From assembly GCF_020085105.1 (NCBI RefSeq), contig NC_058063.1, positions 8,335,422 to 8,399,421 on the forward strand: DNA of 64,000 bases. Direction: 5' to 3'. Both the position numbers and the translations under genes were made by a program. Under the pieces are notes generated by a model. It was not told the DNA's origin and ran no database searches. It worked only from the letters and a program-made list of their open reading frames with translations. Positions 1 through 13,200 of this stretch are shown here, piece by piece (the first letter of the stretch is position 1; each line of letters starts with the position of its first letter). This DNA comes from Siniperca chuatsi. Lineage: Eukaryota > Chordata > Actinopteri > Centrarchiformes > Sinipercidae.

Positions 1-10
1 TTCTGTCCAG

Positions 11-858
11 TACACAGATGAAGAAAGTGATGTTGACAGTTTTCAAACACAACCACGGGGCTTACCAGTTCTTCAGAGAAGCTTTACAGTGAGTATACTG
101 GCTCTATAAACGGCGTGTTTTTTAATGTTAGAAAGAGACTTGGAATGTTAATCATTTTTGTAACGCTTAAGTCAGTCTTGTCTGATCTGAGGTGAAAAAC
201 TGGAATCTCCATGCTTTCAAAATTTCTGTTTATGCATAAAGAAAAGAGGACAAACGCAAGGGTGACCGTAATCTGATGTACAGATATGCAACGTGTCCGA
301 AGCTCCGTTTTTTTCCTCTAGAGCAGTGGTTACCAACCCGGGGGGTCGGGATCCCCACAAGGGGTCGCAGGTTCAGTCTGAAGGGTCGTGAGATTATTAA
401 CAGGATATGTAAGCAGAAAAAACATATTTCTACAACACAACAATTTCTACAACACTTTCCTCTAATATTTGCTTTTGTTCTTGCAAATTACTGGATGATT
501 TTAGGTATTAGCCTTTTTAGAAATGATTCAAGAAATTATTGAAACAAATCAAGGGGGGTCACAAGCTGATAAGGCTGGGAAGTACTACTCTAGAGCTTCT
601 GGTCTTTTTGACTTGATATTATGATATACTAGATTATACTGGGCTTTTTTAAGAAACCTTTTGTCCTACAGTTTTTTAATGTGAACATTAAGTCAGTCAA
701 TCTTATTTCAGTAACATGTAGTAAGTGAGTGAGTAATAGTTCAAGTTAAAATCAGGCTAATAAATGCAGCCGTACATGTGAGTTTTCACACGTACATGTC
801 CAAAAATGACTCTTCCCATTTCATATAACTTCTCCAACCTCCTCCATCCTTGTTAACT

Positions 859-905
<47 letters not shown>

Positions 906-1057
906 TTAGGTTTGAGATTGATGAGACTTCGCCAAGCATGTCTGGTTGCTGCGGCGACGACTGCTCTTACGAAATCCTCAGCCGGCGGACCAAACACGGC
1001 GAGGCCTCGGCGGGACACACCCACGGGGGTGGGCACTGCGGGGGCTGTTGCCACTGA
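11..1057 (+). CDS. naa40: NAA40, N-alpha-acetyltransferase 40 (3' part, two exons)
   Basis: NAA40 (NatD) acetylates the N-terminal serine of histones H4 and H2A. Only the last two coding exons are present: 11-88, after an acceptor ending at 10, with donor GT at 89-90; and 910-1057, after TTTAG, ending in TGA. The spliced reading gives [18 protein letters not shown], then QFFREALQ across the junction, then [15 protein letters not shown] and a His/Cys/Gly-rich tail ending GGHCGGCCH. This matches what I remember of the C-terminus of vertebrate NAA40, including the [17 protein letters not shown] segment. The GNAT core lies upstream, outside the window. The neighbour b3gat3 is on the same strand, and human NAA40 is also on 11q. 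The intron (89-909) holds a hAT MITE and a CT microsatellite. Confidence is high because the similarity is nearly unbroken through the splice junction. Confidence 0.95.
316..595. mobile_element. hAT-type MITE with 8-bp target duplication
   Basis: The element spans 324-587 (264 bp) inside the naa40 intron. It begins CAGTGGTTACCAACC and ends GGCTGGGAAGTACTA, an imperfect terminal inverted repeat of the hAT CAGnGGTT type. It is flanked on both sides by exactly CTCTAGAG (316-323 and 588-595), the 8-bp target duplication expected of hAT transposases. There is no transposase, so it is non-autonomous. Confidence 0.85.
861..899. repeat. (CT)n microsatellite before naa40 last exon
   Basis: A nearly pure CT run of about 39 bases ends ten bases before the last naa40 exon. 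It may double as an extended polypyrimidine tract for that acceptor. Confidence 0.9.
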
Positions 1058-4000
1058 GCCGCTTCAGTTCCACCTTTTTATGATTGGTTAAAAGCCAGCA
1101 ACTTTCATAGCTGTGTGTGAAAGCTTGAGCTGCCTGCTACTCTGCAAGCGTTTGAGTTTGAACGGCTGTAGAGTGCCGTTAAAAATTAGCCGATGGTGGA
1201 ATACCTGGCTACAGATATTGATGTCGCGTTATGGATTGAGATTTATGTGTTTTTTGTGTATTCCTGCTACAAAAGCAGTATGCAGTGTGAGCTTTCACAC
1301 ATAGCTCCTGTTTTTTCTTTCCTACTTCTTGGTTCAATGTCCAAGCCATCTTTTTTTTTTTTTTTTCATTCTCTTATCCCAGTTAATGATGACAATTAGT
1401 AGTTCCCAGTCAAGAAAAAGCTAAGTCATTGCTGGCATTCTCTACCACTGCAGTGAACCTCATCCCATCCTGCTCTCATCTCCCTACGTGTTGTACTGTA
1501 TTGACTCATTCTGCAGCGCTTCTTAAACTATGGCTTAGGACCTAAAAATGGTTGCAGGCCTAAGGCTGTATTATAGAAACTTACTACCTCAAGTGAAGAT
1601 TTCTCAAGTCTAAAATAGGATTACTAGTAAATAGTGATAAATCATGCCCTCACTCAAAAAACCATATATACTAAGCAGATGAGATAGGATTTTTGAGTTA
1701 GTCAGTTTCTGTTATACAGCCCCTGATTTCTTTGGGACCTCACACTGAGACTACTAGCTTGTTTCACTCAACCAGGGTCCCAGGCTTAGGCTGAATTCAC
1801 TCACATTTGGGTCCCAGAAAAACAGTCTGAGAAGTCCTGCTGTACTGTAATATCACCTGTTAAATGCACATTTAGCTTGTAAGTTCTTTTTGTAACAAAA
1901 GCACTGCAGCTAGCAGCAACTGCACTGTTTTGAACCACATCGTCCCATTTTTTTACACCTGTTACAAGATTACAGTACACCACTGGCACTACCCCATCTT
2001 CTCTGTTCAGGTGATAGCTAAATATATAGACGTCTCCCCTGCTTTTAATTTTGAGACTTATGAGAGAAGATGTTCAAGGTTGCCTTTTTCTTTATTATGC
2101 ACTCTTTTCTCCCAGTGAAGTTAGTGCTTCTAATCTCTCATCCTCTGTTGCTGTAAATCTGCACCCAACCCAGAAAATAATCCCAGTATGACCCTCTTGC
2201 TCATTCAGATGTTCAACTTGCTTTAACACCTAGCCTTCCAGCCTTTCCTTATCAGAGGTACACGTCATGAACTGTTTGCTGGCTCACTGAAGGAGGTCTT
2301 TAGTTCATGAAATCATTCGCTCCCATTTTCACCCCATCCTCTTCTTCTCCTAAGTCGTCAACTGTTTTCCCAGCCCACTGTCATTAGTTTGCATGACAAA
2401 ATTGAACAATGTTTAACAAAACTCATAGTCAACACGTATCTAAAATCATCACGTGGGTCTAATAGCATTACTTTAGTATTTTATACAAATCTCCCACGAA
2501 CATCAGTGCATGTAGAAAATGTAAAGTTAATGCTGAGGTTTGATGTTCCTTAAAGCATCCTGGCACAAAGTCAGTACTGTAAGTTTTAGGTAAAGTTGTA
2601 CTGTACATCTGCCGCCAAGATGCTTGTAGGAGTTCCACTTAGGATTTTAGATACCACATTACTAGTCAGCCTAGACAGGCTGCTGTAACCACTTCGATCT
2701 TGTTGATTCCATATCTGTTTACAAAACCTTTGTGGTATTTTTGGACAGTTTCGAGTGCTAGTCGGCTGGGTTTGAAGCCCCGTCTCGAAACCACCATACA
2801 ACCCTTTATTTCCAGGACTGTAGTCAGCTTGTACAGATTTTACTTGTGGGCTGAAGGAGTAAAAAGACATTACTTTACACTAGTGTGGATGTAAAGATTC
2901 CTCTATTTAGTGTGGCTGTAAGGGGCTTCAGTTGGTACATTTTGAATTTTTTTTTTTTTTTAAAGCAGGTCATATCAAGGCTCAACTTGAGATTTCATAC
3001 AGATTAATGCCTGGTCAAAGTATGTGAAACGGGATGGAAATGTGAAGACACTTTCTTTGAAACACCTAAATTCTGAAACAATCTGTTAGACAAGAACAAA
3101 ATGTTATTTATCACCAAAAATCCTCTTTTGGATGACCGAGCCCAGAGCCTGGGGTGAAAGTTTCGGGTTGTTTCCAGACTGGATAGAGACAAAAAATAAT
3201 CAGCACCTGGAGACGACGTGTTGGTGTCTCATGCTTGTTTGATCACGAACAACAAAAACAGTTAAACAACATATTGCTTGTTTTAGTTCTAGACTACCTT
3301 CTGAAAAGTACAGTAAATCATTTTTTGTACTGCAAAGGTTACAATAAAAAGAGGATGTTGTACATAGTGGTAGTATATCAACCGACTGACAGTCTCTCTC
3401 TCTCAGGTTAATCAAACATAATCAAACCTCATCTGTTTTTATTTACCAGCCATGTTGTCAGTTAGCTGTTAGCTGGATTGGATTGGCCGCAGCTCTGACC
3501 TAGAGTCAGTTTTTGTTTGTGTGTCATGCCATAGTATTTATAGAAACTGAGTTGAAGAACCTTGTCAACTAGGAAAGTGATAACACTGCTTTTCAAGGGG
3601 ATTTGAGTTTTTATGATATGTTGCAGTGCAAGAAAAAGCTCCTTAACTCCTATGCCTTGGAAATGTGAAATTGCATGAAAATAAATGACACAAAGTTGGA
3701 ACTGACCCTAGATCAGTGCTTAGTTGTTATATTCAATCCAGACAGGTGGGCTGTGTTTTAAAAAAGAAAAAAGGCTCACTGGAAGTAAAAATGCTTTTGT
3801 GAAAATATCTTAAGTTTGAAAATGAGCCTAAATTTAACCAGTTTATTTTAAGTCAGTGAGTGCTTTTATTAAAAAAAAAAAAAAAAAGGTTACATACCCT
3901 CACAAAATCACAGATCCTTCTCTTGGTCTTGGAAAAGACTGAGATATATATATATATATATATATAAGCTGTTGTGGAACCATCTTCATTTTCATTTCTT

Positions 4001-4175
4001 GGCCTTTTACATGTAAAACACTTTTTTAAACATGATGATAAAAGAAAAGCTCCATGTTTGAGAGTGAGTGTTGCAGTCCTATCCATAAACAATAATGAAA
4101 GGGAAAACTAAGTCATTATGCCTTGTCAGTGTTTATTTGTATGTTACAAATAAAGGAAAGTTGTTTGACTTTTCA
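1058..4175 (+). other. naa40: naa40 3' UTR (long)
   Basis: No coding exon is visible between the naa40 stop and the b3gat3 promoter. The stretch is AT-rich, with poly-T and poly-A runs and a short TA microsatellite (3944-3966). Possible polyadenylation signals AATAAA occur near 3353 and 3680 and at 4149-4154. The last is the most likely terminal one, because a more internal-looking AT-rich repeat follows. Mammalian NAA40 also has a long 3' UTR. The exact transcript end is inferred. Confidence 0.5.
3944..3966. repeat. (TA)n microsatellite
   Basis: Pure TA dinucleotide run of about 23 bases within the inferred naa40 3' UTR. Confidence 0.9.
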
Positions 4176-4279
4176 AGAGATGCCCTTTCGTTTTTTTGTC
4201 ATTTATGATGATCTTTAATTTTTCTTTTCACAGCACTAAACAGCCAATTTCTGCCTGGAAAAAAATAAAGACAGCATGA

Positions 4280-4500
4280 TACAAATAAAAATTATGACTG
4301 AAAGTAAAAACTTTGAGATGTTAAGTCAAATATTTGACTTACTAAGTAAAAATTATGAGATAGTAAAAATTACAAAATAGTTATAATTTGGGAAAATTGT
4401 GAGAAAATGAGTTGTAATTTTGACTTAGGACCGCATAATTTTTATTTACTATTGCATAATTTTGTCTTACTGTGATTTTTTTTTATTTTTTATCATGCCT
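4280..4500. repeat. AT-rich degenerate repeat, possible old MITE
   Basis: Short blocks such as AAATTATGA, TTTGACTTA and ATAATTTTTATTTAC recur in both orientations, giving a loosely palindromic AT-rich stretch. I see no target duplication and no coding potential. Confidence 0.35.
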
Positions 4501-4730
4501 AACTTTTCATGCTTTTTTATATTTTTTATTTTATCTCAGTAATAACTCCTAACGTTTTCTTACACTATACTAGGGGAACTATTTTTTAATTTTACAAGGC
4601 ATGAATATAACGTTAATTATATTAGCCAACATTTTTGAAACTTGATAAACTGGCGAGGGTGCAGGATTCATGTGGAACTATTTGTGATTGTACATGTTCT
4701 GAGGGTACTCCGCTCTGTGTTGCACTGATA

Positions 4731-4868
4731 CCGGAAGTTGTTGGTATATTGCTGCAAAAAATGTCCTAGCTAACCGAATGAATGGATGTTCTGATGCACT
4801 GAGGTGCCTTTGCTCTGTTCAAGATGACATGAACCTTTAAGCTCATAACTCAACTCTACCCGCCTCTG
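4731..4868 (+). promoter_or_regulatory. b3gat3: Candidate b3gat3 promoter and non-coding first exon
   Basis: An ETS-type core CCGGAAGT lies at 4731-4738, typical of TATA-less housekeeping promoters. About 130 bases downstream is a good donor (CTCTG then GTATGT, 4869-4874). An acceptor TTCAG ends at 5295, 14 bases before the b3gat3 start codon. Together these suggest a short untranslated exon ending at 4868. This is inferred; a transcript would be needed to confirm the start site. Confidence 0.4.
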
Positions 4869-5309
4869 GTATGTGCATGAAAATGATCGAGCTATTTTCT
4901 GTTAAAACAAATTGTTACTAACATAGCTTAGCTAACACTGATTTATCATCAAGTTAAATGCATATTCATATTAGCCGACCTTCTCAGGAATAGCGTACAC
5001 AAACCCATCCTCAGCTTCAACGTTTTGCAGTTCAATTAACAGCAAATGTAAGGTTAATATTGCTGAATAATGCTAACCCTCTTTGCTAATTATCTAGCTA
5101 AATGTTGAGTTGGGAAACTGAATTTGGTACATTTTAACACATCTGAACATCTTTAGGTCCTCAGTTACAATCTCCACAGCCTCAAGACAAAAATCAACAA
5201 CCACGAAAAGAATAAAAAAATCATCATAAAATCCTTGGAGAGTAAATCTTTGTGACTGGTAATGTTTTCCATGCCACATATTGTCATCCTTTCAGCTGGT
5301 CAGGGTACC

Positions 5310-8300
5310 ATGGCAACGAGGATGAAGCTAAAGATGAAGACTGTGTTTGTGCTGTACTTCATGGTCTCCCTCCTGGGCCTCATCTATGCACTGATGCAGC
5401 TCGGTAAGTGGTCACCACACAGTCTCAATCAGTCCAGGAATACATAAGCTCAGGTCAGTCTGACAGGGCTGAGAAAAAGGACTAAATTGAACTTCCATAA
5501 AAGATAACTTACTGTGCTGTGAGTGTCAACAGAAATAAATATACCCACTATATTACCTTTTAGTGAAAATACCCTTCTAGTCATTATTCATATTGCAATA
5601 TGCAATTTATTTTTTGTTTTCATAAAAATTAATGCATCCGAGTGAGGAAATATGTGCAAATTTCAGTAACAAACTCAAATTTAATCACACCAGATATCGC
5701 CGTGATTAACTGTTAACCAAATCAAAGCACACTATACTCCTCTACAACAGTGTAGGTGGGTAGGTATATAGTTGTATAGATAAAGGTAAAGACAGCCGTT
5801 ACTCAGTCGTGACATACAATTAAAAAAGTTTAGGATAAAAACTTAATAGGGCTAAAAGTTTATTTCCATTCCTTGTTAGGGAGGGTAAATAGTAAGATGG
5901 CTGATCTGGAAGTTGGGCAAGAGGGATTAACAAACACACAAAATAAAACAACCAACCAAACAAAGCAGCGATTATGTATCCAAGTTGCACAAGCAGGGAA
6001 ATCCCCTTTTTGCTTTTGTATTTTAAACTGTCTTGTCTGTTGTGTCCCTAACACTTTGCAGGTCAGCGCTGCGACTGTACAGAGCACGACTTGCCCAAAG
6101 ACCGTACCATATCTCGGCTACGGGGGGAAATGCACCGTCTTCAGGAGCAGATGAGGAAGTCGGAGGTGACCAAACAACCCCAGAATCAACCAGCCAAGCC
6201 CTCCCTGCCCACCATCTTTGTCATCACCCCGACATACACAAGGTAGCCCAGGGGGCCGATTTCCTTACCACATCTCCTGCTCACTCGCCTAATTCATCTG
6301 CACCCTCCTCTGTTACTGTCTCTTTCTCTTTCACATGCACAAACACACCGTTCCTCTGATTTGTGTCTGTCCATGTCCAGGCTGGTGCAGAAGGCCGAGC
6401 TGACTCGTCTGTCCCAGACCTTCCTCCATGTTCCTCAGCTCCACTGGATCGTGGTGGAGGACTCGCCACACAAGACACCACTGGTGACTGACCTCCTGGT
6501 GAAGAGTGGCCTGACCTACACACACCTACACATGCCCACTGCCAAGGACCGCAAACTGCAGGAGGTGGGTAGAGACAGGGCAGCGATTTGTGGAGACAAA
6601 AATTGTCTCAGTCTTTCCTGTTTTTGTCCTCTTAAATTTAAAACATATGCAGATGTTTTAATTTTTTTCCCCTCATTTAAGTATGAACAAATGAGTGCTT
6701 TTAAACTTTCAGTCTGAATGCTCACTCTCCACCTCAGGGTGACCCAAGCTGGCTGAAGCCTCGTGGAGTCGAGCAGAGGAATGAGGGCCTGCGGTGGCTC
6801 AGAGAGGACAGAAGGGCTCAGCCAGGAGGAGACAACCAGCAGGGAGTGGTTTACTTTGCTGATGACGATAACACATACAGCCTGCAGATATTTGAAGAGG
6901 TAGGTGTTGGAGCGTGAACGTGTTTATATCTATGATCCTCAGCAGTGGGCGGGTTGTCAACATGGGCTGGCTTAGTCTGTTATTGATGTCTACAAAGTCG
7001 ACAGCTGAGGAAGTGTCTATGTTTAAATGTGCTATGATTGAAAAAGAAATGTCCTCTTGTCTTGTCTCAGATGAGGAGTACCCAGCGAGTATCAGTGTGG
7101 CCGGTGGGGTTGGTTGGAGGGATGAAATATGAGAGGCCTGTGGTTGAAGGAGGAAAGGTTGGTGCTTTATTTAAGAAAATCATGAAGTTATTGGCCAAAT
7201 TACACACACAAAAATATTCTTTTTTTGTCTGACTCCTGAATAAGCTTAGTGTCTTCAAAAAAATACAAAGATTATGCTTCAGATAATTGTATTGTTATTT
7301 ATTACCAAAAGATAATATGTGGTTTGGAAAAAAAACCCCATCAAAAATCTTAACTCAAGTCCACTTACCATCTTTTTCAAGAGCTTTCATCCACATCTTA
7401 CAGTCTTCTTCAGGAGATGAAGTTTTCTCTGTTGTCATGGAGATAACTCACCTGTCATGGAGATAACTCACCGTCACCTAAGTATGGAACGTCAGTCTTA
7501 ACAACTAAGCAAACTCCATCTCCCGAGAAAGACTGTGAGATACGGTTGAAAGTTTCTGAAAAAACTAGTAAGTAGACCTTGAGTTAAGATTTTGTTGTCA
7601 AGCTACTGTTTCTGAGGTCAAGAATGAACTTTTTTGCTCAGACAATATGTGATTTACAAAAAATACACACAACTTTTTCTTATATCTTGACCATCAAACA
7701 TTCAACTTTTTTCCAGTTATATTTTCCAGCTCATATTTGTTGATCCTGATCTTGGTTTTAAAAAAGACCATCGTAAAAACACCAGTTACACAAACCTGTA
7801 CAGAATTTTAAAGCTGATATATGTAAGGTCTGATAGTATAAACAATTCTCTTCTCATAAAGCCCGAATAGTTGCTTTTAATGCCTTATCAGAACCACTTA
7901 AAGTAAGTTATTACCAATAAAGAATATTGTATTTGTGTTTTTGATGATTCTTCTAAGGTGATTCGCTTCCATACCGGCTGGCGTCCCAGTCGCCCCTTCC
8001 CGATGGACATGGCTGGCTTCGCTGTGTCCCTCAAACTAGTCCTGGCCAATCCAGAGGCTTGTTTTGACGGAGATGCACCAATGGGCTTCCTGGAAAGCAG
8101 CTTCCTTCAGGGACTGGTTACCATGGATGAACTGGAGCCCAAAGCGGACAACTGCTCTAAAGTACGAGTGTGTACATGTGTGTTAGAGAGGGACAATGAG
8201 AAAGATAAAGAGAGAGGGAGAGCATGAGTAGAAGGTGTGTGTGTGTGTGTGTGTGTGTGTATAAGTTGGAAAGAAGAGCCTTTGTCATATATTGTGGTTT

Positions 8301-8630
8301 AGAGCAGATGATGCAGTTTAGATGAAAAGCAACAACACAGTATGTGAAATGCTTTTGAAGACTTTTTACGTTGTTGTAGTATAGATACTCCCGGAAAAGA
8401 GATTTTTGAGAGGGAAGTGAAATTTGAGGATGCCATTTTTTAATTTAAGTTTCAGATTTACTAGTTGCAGTATATTTTAAGCAAAATTTTGTATTTTATG
8501 TCCATTCATTGTGCGTGTGTGTGTTTTGTAGGTGCTGGTGTGGCACACACGGACAGAGAAACCGAAGATGAAGAGAGAGGAGGCTCTGCAGGCTCAGGGA
8601 ATGGGTTCAGATCCTGCAGTGGAGGTCTGA
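5310..8630 (+). CDS. b3gat3: B3GAT3, galactosylgalactosylxylosylprotein 3-beta-glucuronosyltransferase 3 (GlcAT-I)
   Basis: Golgi type II enzyme that transfers glucuronate to Gal-Gal-Xyl-Ser, finishing the linker for heparan and chondroitin sulfate chains. There are seven coding exons: 5310-5403, 6062-6242, 6381-6564, 6738-6899, 7071-7157, 7958-8161 and 8532-8630. They sum to 1011 nt, or 336 aa; human GlcAT-I is 335. The start at 5310 sits in an ideal ACCATGG context. A second ATG at 5322 matches the human start, so a four-residue shorter form is possible. Residues about 11-31 form the signal anchor ([18 protein letters not shown]). The donor/metal-binding motif FADDDNTY is at 193-200. [13 protein letters not shown] and [15 protein letters not shown] are GT43 hallmarks. 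The C-terminus reads [14 protein letters not shown] and ends SDPAVEV, as in mammals. One N-C-S sequon lies at 301-303. All exon phases join without a break. Confidence 0.97.
5404..6061 (+). other. b3gat3 intron 1
   Basis: 658-base AT-rich intron with donor GTAAGT and acceptor TTTGCAG. No gene or recognisable repeat is seen in it. Confidence 0.6.
7343..7593. mobile_element. TIR MITE, copy 1, in b3gat3 intron 5
   Basis: The left end AAATCTTAACTCAAGTCCA is mirrored at the right end by TAGACCTTGAGTTAAGATTT. Inner segments (a CATCTTACAGTC type block and AGACTGTGAGAT) also mirror each other. The roughly 250-bp element has no ORF. A related copy lies at 55562-55800. An 18-bp tandem duplication (GTCATGGAGATAACTCACC unit, about 7435-7473) lies in its middle. 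Confidence 0.7.
8235..8262. repeat. (GT)n microsatellite in b3gat3 intron 6
   Basis: Run of about 13 GT units shortly after the exon 6 donor. The rest of this intron (8162-8531) shows nothing else. Confidence 0.9.
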
Positions 8631-10245
8631 GGAACACAAAGACACACTCACACTCGCACACATATATATACACACACACACACATTGTAAAACGTACTCT
8701 GCTGTTTAATGCTGCATATGCTGCGTTGTAAATACTGTAAAACAGAAAAATATCTGTTAGAGGTGACATTTAAATTTACCTGGTTATGACTGCTTTTTGT
8801 GTCCGGTAGTAAATGTGCGTACGTGTGTAAATATTGAGTGTGTGTTACAACTGTGCTGACTGTATGTTAGTGTACGTATCAGGGTTTTCTTTGATTTTAG
8901 TGAGTTAGTTGTCTTTGTACAGCAGTCCAGTGGATGAGGACTCTGTAGTTCAAACAATTGCCTGATGGGGGCACCAGTTTAAAATTTAGCAGAGCCATGC
9001 TGTCACACTACCCATACACTTTTGCTTAAAGCTGGAGGAACGATGCATCTTATTACAGACGTCCAGACTCGCATCATTTGTAAGGTTTCACATGTTTATT
9101 TGTGCCCAATGGAAATCCTGCAGTCCCTGACAGCTCTTAGATATTTAGAGCTATAACAGGTCTGGCTCCAGACTGTTGTTTCCTCTGCTAGTTGGATCTG
9201 ATCTGTAATCAGCTTCATCAGTACAGCCACCAACATCTGGACTGATTTCTGACCGAGATACAGGTGAAATGGACCACTTTATTCATGCATGGCTTCTATA
9301 TTTGCGTGATTAGTGTCCGTAAGTCTGTATTCAGCCATATAGATGCTTTTTTTTCTAGTCACATCATCATCATAGGCATGATAATAATCTTTATACAACT
9401 TGTCTAATCAAATGTCTGCATCTACTATCATGGTAATAGTATTGTGGAGCAAAGGTGCCGTAAACAATATTTATAACATAAACAAAAGCCACAAAACTTA
9501 CAAATGAATTAAATATCAATCAGATATGCTAAATAGTTGTTGCCTTGTATTTATTATGCTCTCATACACCTGTGTTATGGACACAACTGGTGCAGCTTAG
9601 CAACACTGTGATGCAACACAGGCATAACAAATACAGAGACGCACAGGTTCCACACCCAGTGTAGCTTTAGTGTTAAAGCTCAGAGCGCAAATGCTGGTTT
9701 TCAATAGTGTCATAGCACAACAACAAGTAGTTCTAGCCAGCATTGTATGTGTATATTTTTACTGATGCTTTTTGAAAGCCCTGAATAAGGGAACAAGCTC
9801 ATATAAATTCCTTATGCAACAAACAAATACAAAACACGCCGTCCATGTTACATTCCCACACTCTGATGACAAGAAAGACTTGAACTTGCCTTTAATAGGC
9901 AGAAAATCCCTGGTACTTTTACAGTAGCAGTATTTCAATATTAAATTTGAAAAAAGCTTCAAATATGAATTGAACTACTCGAGCTGTTCTTATTTATCTT
10001 CCATGACACCCTCAGAAGTTGGAAGAATAAAGAGCAAAATAACCTTATAGCTCAAATAAGTGCTCCTCAGCTACTGTTGTATGATACTGTAAAAACAGCT
10101 AGTGCCTGCTTAAGTGTAATTAGTGCCTGTAAGTCAGTCTCTACTGGTGTAAAATGTATTTATTACTGTATTATTATTCTTTACATTGTACAATGTGATA
10201 ATGTCTGTCCTTGGCCTTGAAAATAAACCTAGATAATGTAAAACA
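8631..10245 (+). other. b3gat3: b3gat3 3' UTR with polyadenylation signal
   Basis: No further coding exon follows the TGA. The AATAAA at 10222-10227, followed by a GT-rich stretch, is the best terminal signal. The UTR would be about 1.6 kb. A short CA run lies near 8640-8690. Confidence 0.55.
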
Positions 10246-10249
10246 TGTT

Positions 10250-13200
10250 TTGTCATTGTATTTTGGTATTTTTTTTAAACTTCAGTGATTCATGCTTATC
10301 CCTTTTAACTTTGCTCTTTAACTGTTTGCAGGCAAAATGGGAGAAAGAATTGTGGGTTTTATATTGAACTTACTACACATTTTAATTTTTGCATACAATG
10401 CAACAGCTCTGTTGGGAAAGGAGATAGTCATTTCATCGTCACATATTCCATTTACCGTCCTATCATATATGCCCATGTCGTGTCTGTAACACTAGGCTTT
10501 TCATATAAACATTTGGATCTCATTCTATCTGTACGCACCAACGCTGCTGCACCGCTGCCTGCTTTCAACAATTTAACTCCCTCCACCTCTGCAGCCACCC
10601 CCTGTATTAGCATTTAATGTGTGAAATTTGAATGTTTCTATGTTTTCTATATGAAAACCTTTTTATATTTTCAAAATGGCAACGGATTCTGACCCCGACT
10701 AGTTTAAGAACTATGCTGACTTGACAAAGAAGTTGAATGACTGTCTTGACTTCCTGCTCAATGTGCTTTATTTGAAACGCAGCCAACAGCACATCTGCTC
10801 TCTGAGTGTGTCAGGTAATACTTAACAGTGTCATATTTAAGACTTGTCATGCAGTATGTCCGTGACTTTTATCACTTTTGTCTGTCTCGTTATGTTCCCA
10901 CCAACCTCTCTAATTCTGTGTTTTAGGTTTTCCCTCTACCTGAAATTCTCCAGTTTCACCACATCAAAATCAACACTAGTTGTCCACCTACAGTACCAAA
11001 ACCCTAGCTTGCCCCTACTTGACAGTGACCATGGCAACCTGCTTACAGCGTCTGGTACCGTCATCGATTCTCTAACCTCAACACAGCTGAAGTTTTTATA
11101 GGCCTGTGTGACTGACAGCTGTTCCGCCCTCTCTGCAGGGAAGTCGCCTGCTTGGTGACTATATATGGAGTGTTGAGGGAGATGTGAGTCTACCTCATCA
11201 CCCAACACACACTCACAGAGGGCTTGTTAGATGAAGGTGCACTGGGAGGTGAGTAAGAGGAGCTCAAGTCATAGAGCCAGACGCACACCATCTTATGATT
11301 CACTCACAGACACACACACACACACCTGGGACCATGTTGGAAATAAGTGTTTTCACTTTAACATGTTATCCTTTGGATTTTCTTTTTCCTCTATCTCATA
11401 ATCCATAAATAAAATCAATCAACCACACACACACACACACACACACACCTGTAGAGCAGACTACTTGTGACCCTAGAAAGTAGTTTAATTACTGTAACCT
11501 TTAAACTATCATCATCTATGCTGTCATGCTTAAATAACTTATCACACCTCATTTAATGTGTCTGTCTGTCTGTCTGTCTGTCTGTGTGTGTGTGTGCGTG
11601 TGTGTGCGTGTGTGTGTGTGTGTGTGTAGGTGTGTGTGTGTCTTGTATGCTTGCTGTGCGCGTGCGTGCTTTCCCAATGTTGGTGTATCAGTCACTTCTG
11701 GCAACAGTTGCACAGTATGTATGTGTGTGCGTGTACAAAGTGTGTGAGTACTTTACATCCTGAAGCTGACTTAAGAGAAACAGGCATGTAGATAATTACC
11801 CAACACACACACACAGCTGAGGAGCTCCCACTCCCTGTCCCACCCAAACACAGTGTTTACCATCCAAACAGTAAGGTACCATTCAGTGACCAAGCTCATT
11901 GATTTTATCTACATACAAGCATACTTTCCATTAGGGTATACCATCAGTAAAGAGTAGTATTTTGGACACAGTAGTGGATATAAAGAGAAGGCAAATGACC
12001 TTATTTCAGTAGCCATTTTGAACTTGGGTCACACTATGACTCAAACCAAAACACATTTTTTAATCTCATAAATGTTATAAATTGAGTCATAAAATTATGG
12101 TTCATTATTAATAATGCCATGGAAATTCAAAAGCAAGGACTTTTAAATGATTTATTCATGGAGGGATGCAATTACGGGATTTCTTATGCCACTTATGTAT
12201 GGTTTGCAGAGTTGTTAATGGGTTATTAATGAGAAAAGGCCCTTTAAATTCATCCATTAAAGTCCATTAAATGACCTCTGACAAGTCAGTTTGACAGTTA
12301 AAGGTGCTCAGTTTGTTTGAGGAACGGTGTGTTTGTGCATGTGAAAGAGAATTTGTTCGTTTTGTAAAGTCAGACTAAAGGTACTCACTTTCATGCACTT
12401 TAAAACCTCATGAGACAATTGATATTCCTTTAAATTGAGAAAAATGTTTTGAAGATTGAGATTATTTAATTTGAGCCAGACCAATATATCAGTGATCTAA
12501 TATTATCAGCCGATGGGGTTGTCACAGATATATTGATATGTTGGCTAGAGCCCGACCTTTTTTGAAGCTGATACCGATATTTGAGAGTTAAAAACAACAT
12601 ATGTGCTAATATTTGTGTTTTAATATAAACATATAAATAATACAATAATATTTTGTTAGTAAGGATGCCTTCAGTTTGTTTTTTTAAAGAAAATGAATGC
12701 TAACATCAGCATGCTAACATGCTCACAAAGACAATGCTAACGTGCTGATGTTAAGCAAGTATAATGTTTACCATGTTCACCATTTTAGTTTTACCACGTT
12801 ACCATGCTAACATTTGCTAATTAGCAAACATAAAGTACAGCTGAGGCTGATGGAAATGTGATTAGTTTTGCAGGTATTTAGAAGATGTCTGCAGTAAGCT
12901 AATATTGGTGTGAAAAAAAAAAGTAGTAAACTGCAGCAACATGTTTTGGCAGAATTTTTATGTATATGTAATTATAGTTATTGGCTGATGTTCTCCTCCC
13001 CCATTACTAACTTCCTCAAGGGGGTTTGACATTGAAATAAATGAGTTTCATAGAGCTACAGGTGAAAAAACTGCCACCTATAAATATATAACTCCCTCAC
13101 ACAAGAGAGCACTTCAGGTACACCTAACAGTTGTATTGTCACACTGTCAATAGGTTTATGAGTTGCCATCATTCCCATGTGTTATGGACCATAGAAGTTG

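Noticed and set aside
11137-11187. Exon-like segment after CTCTGCAG (reads GSRLLGDYIWSVEGD)
   Set aside because: Good acceptor but no convincing donor and no adjoining exon in frame; too short to assign.
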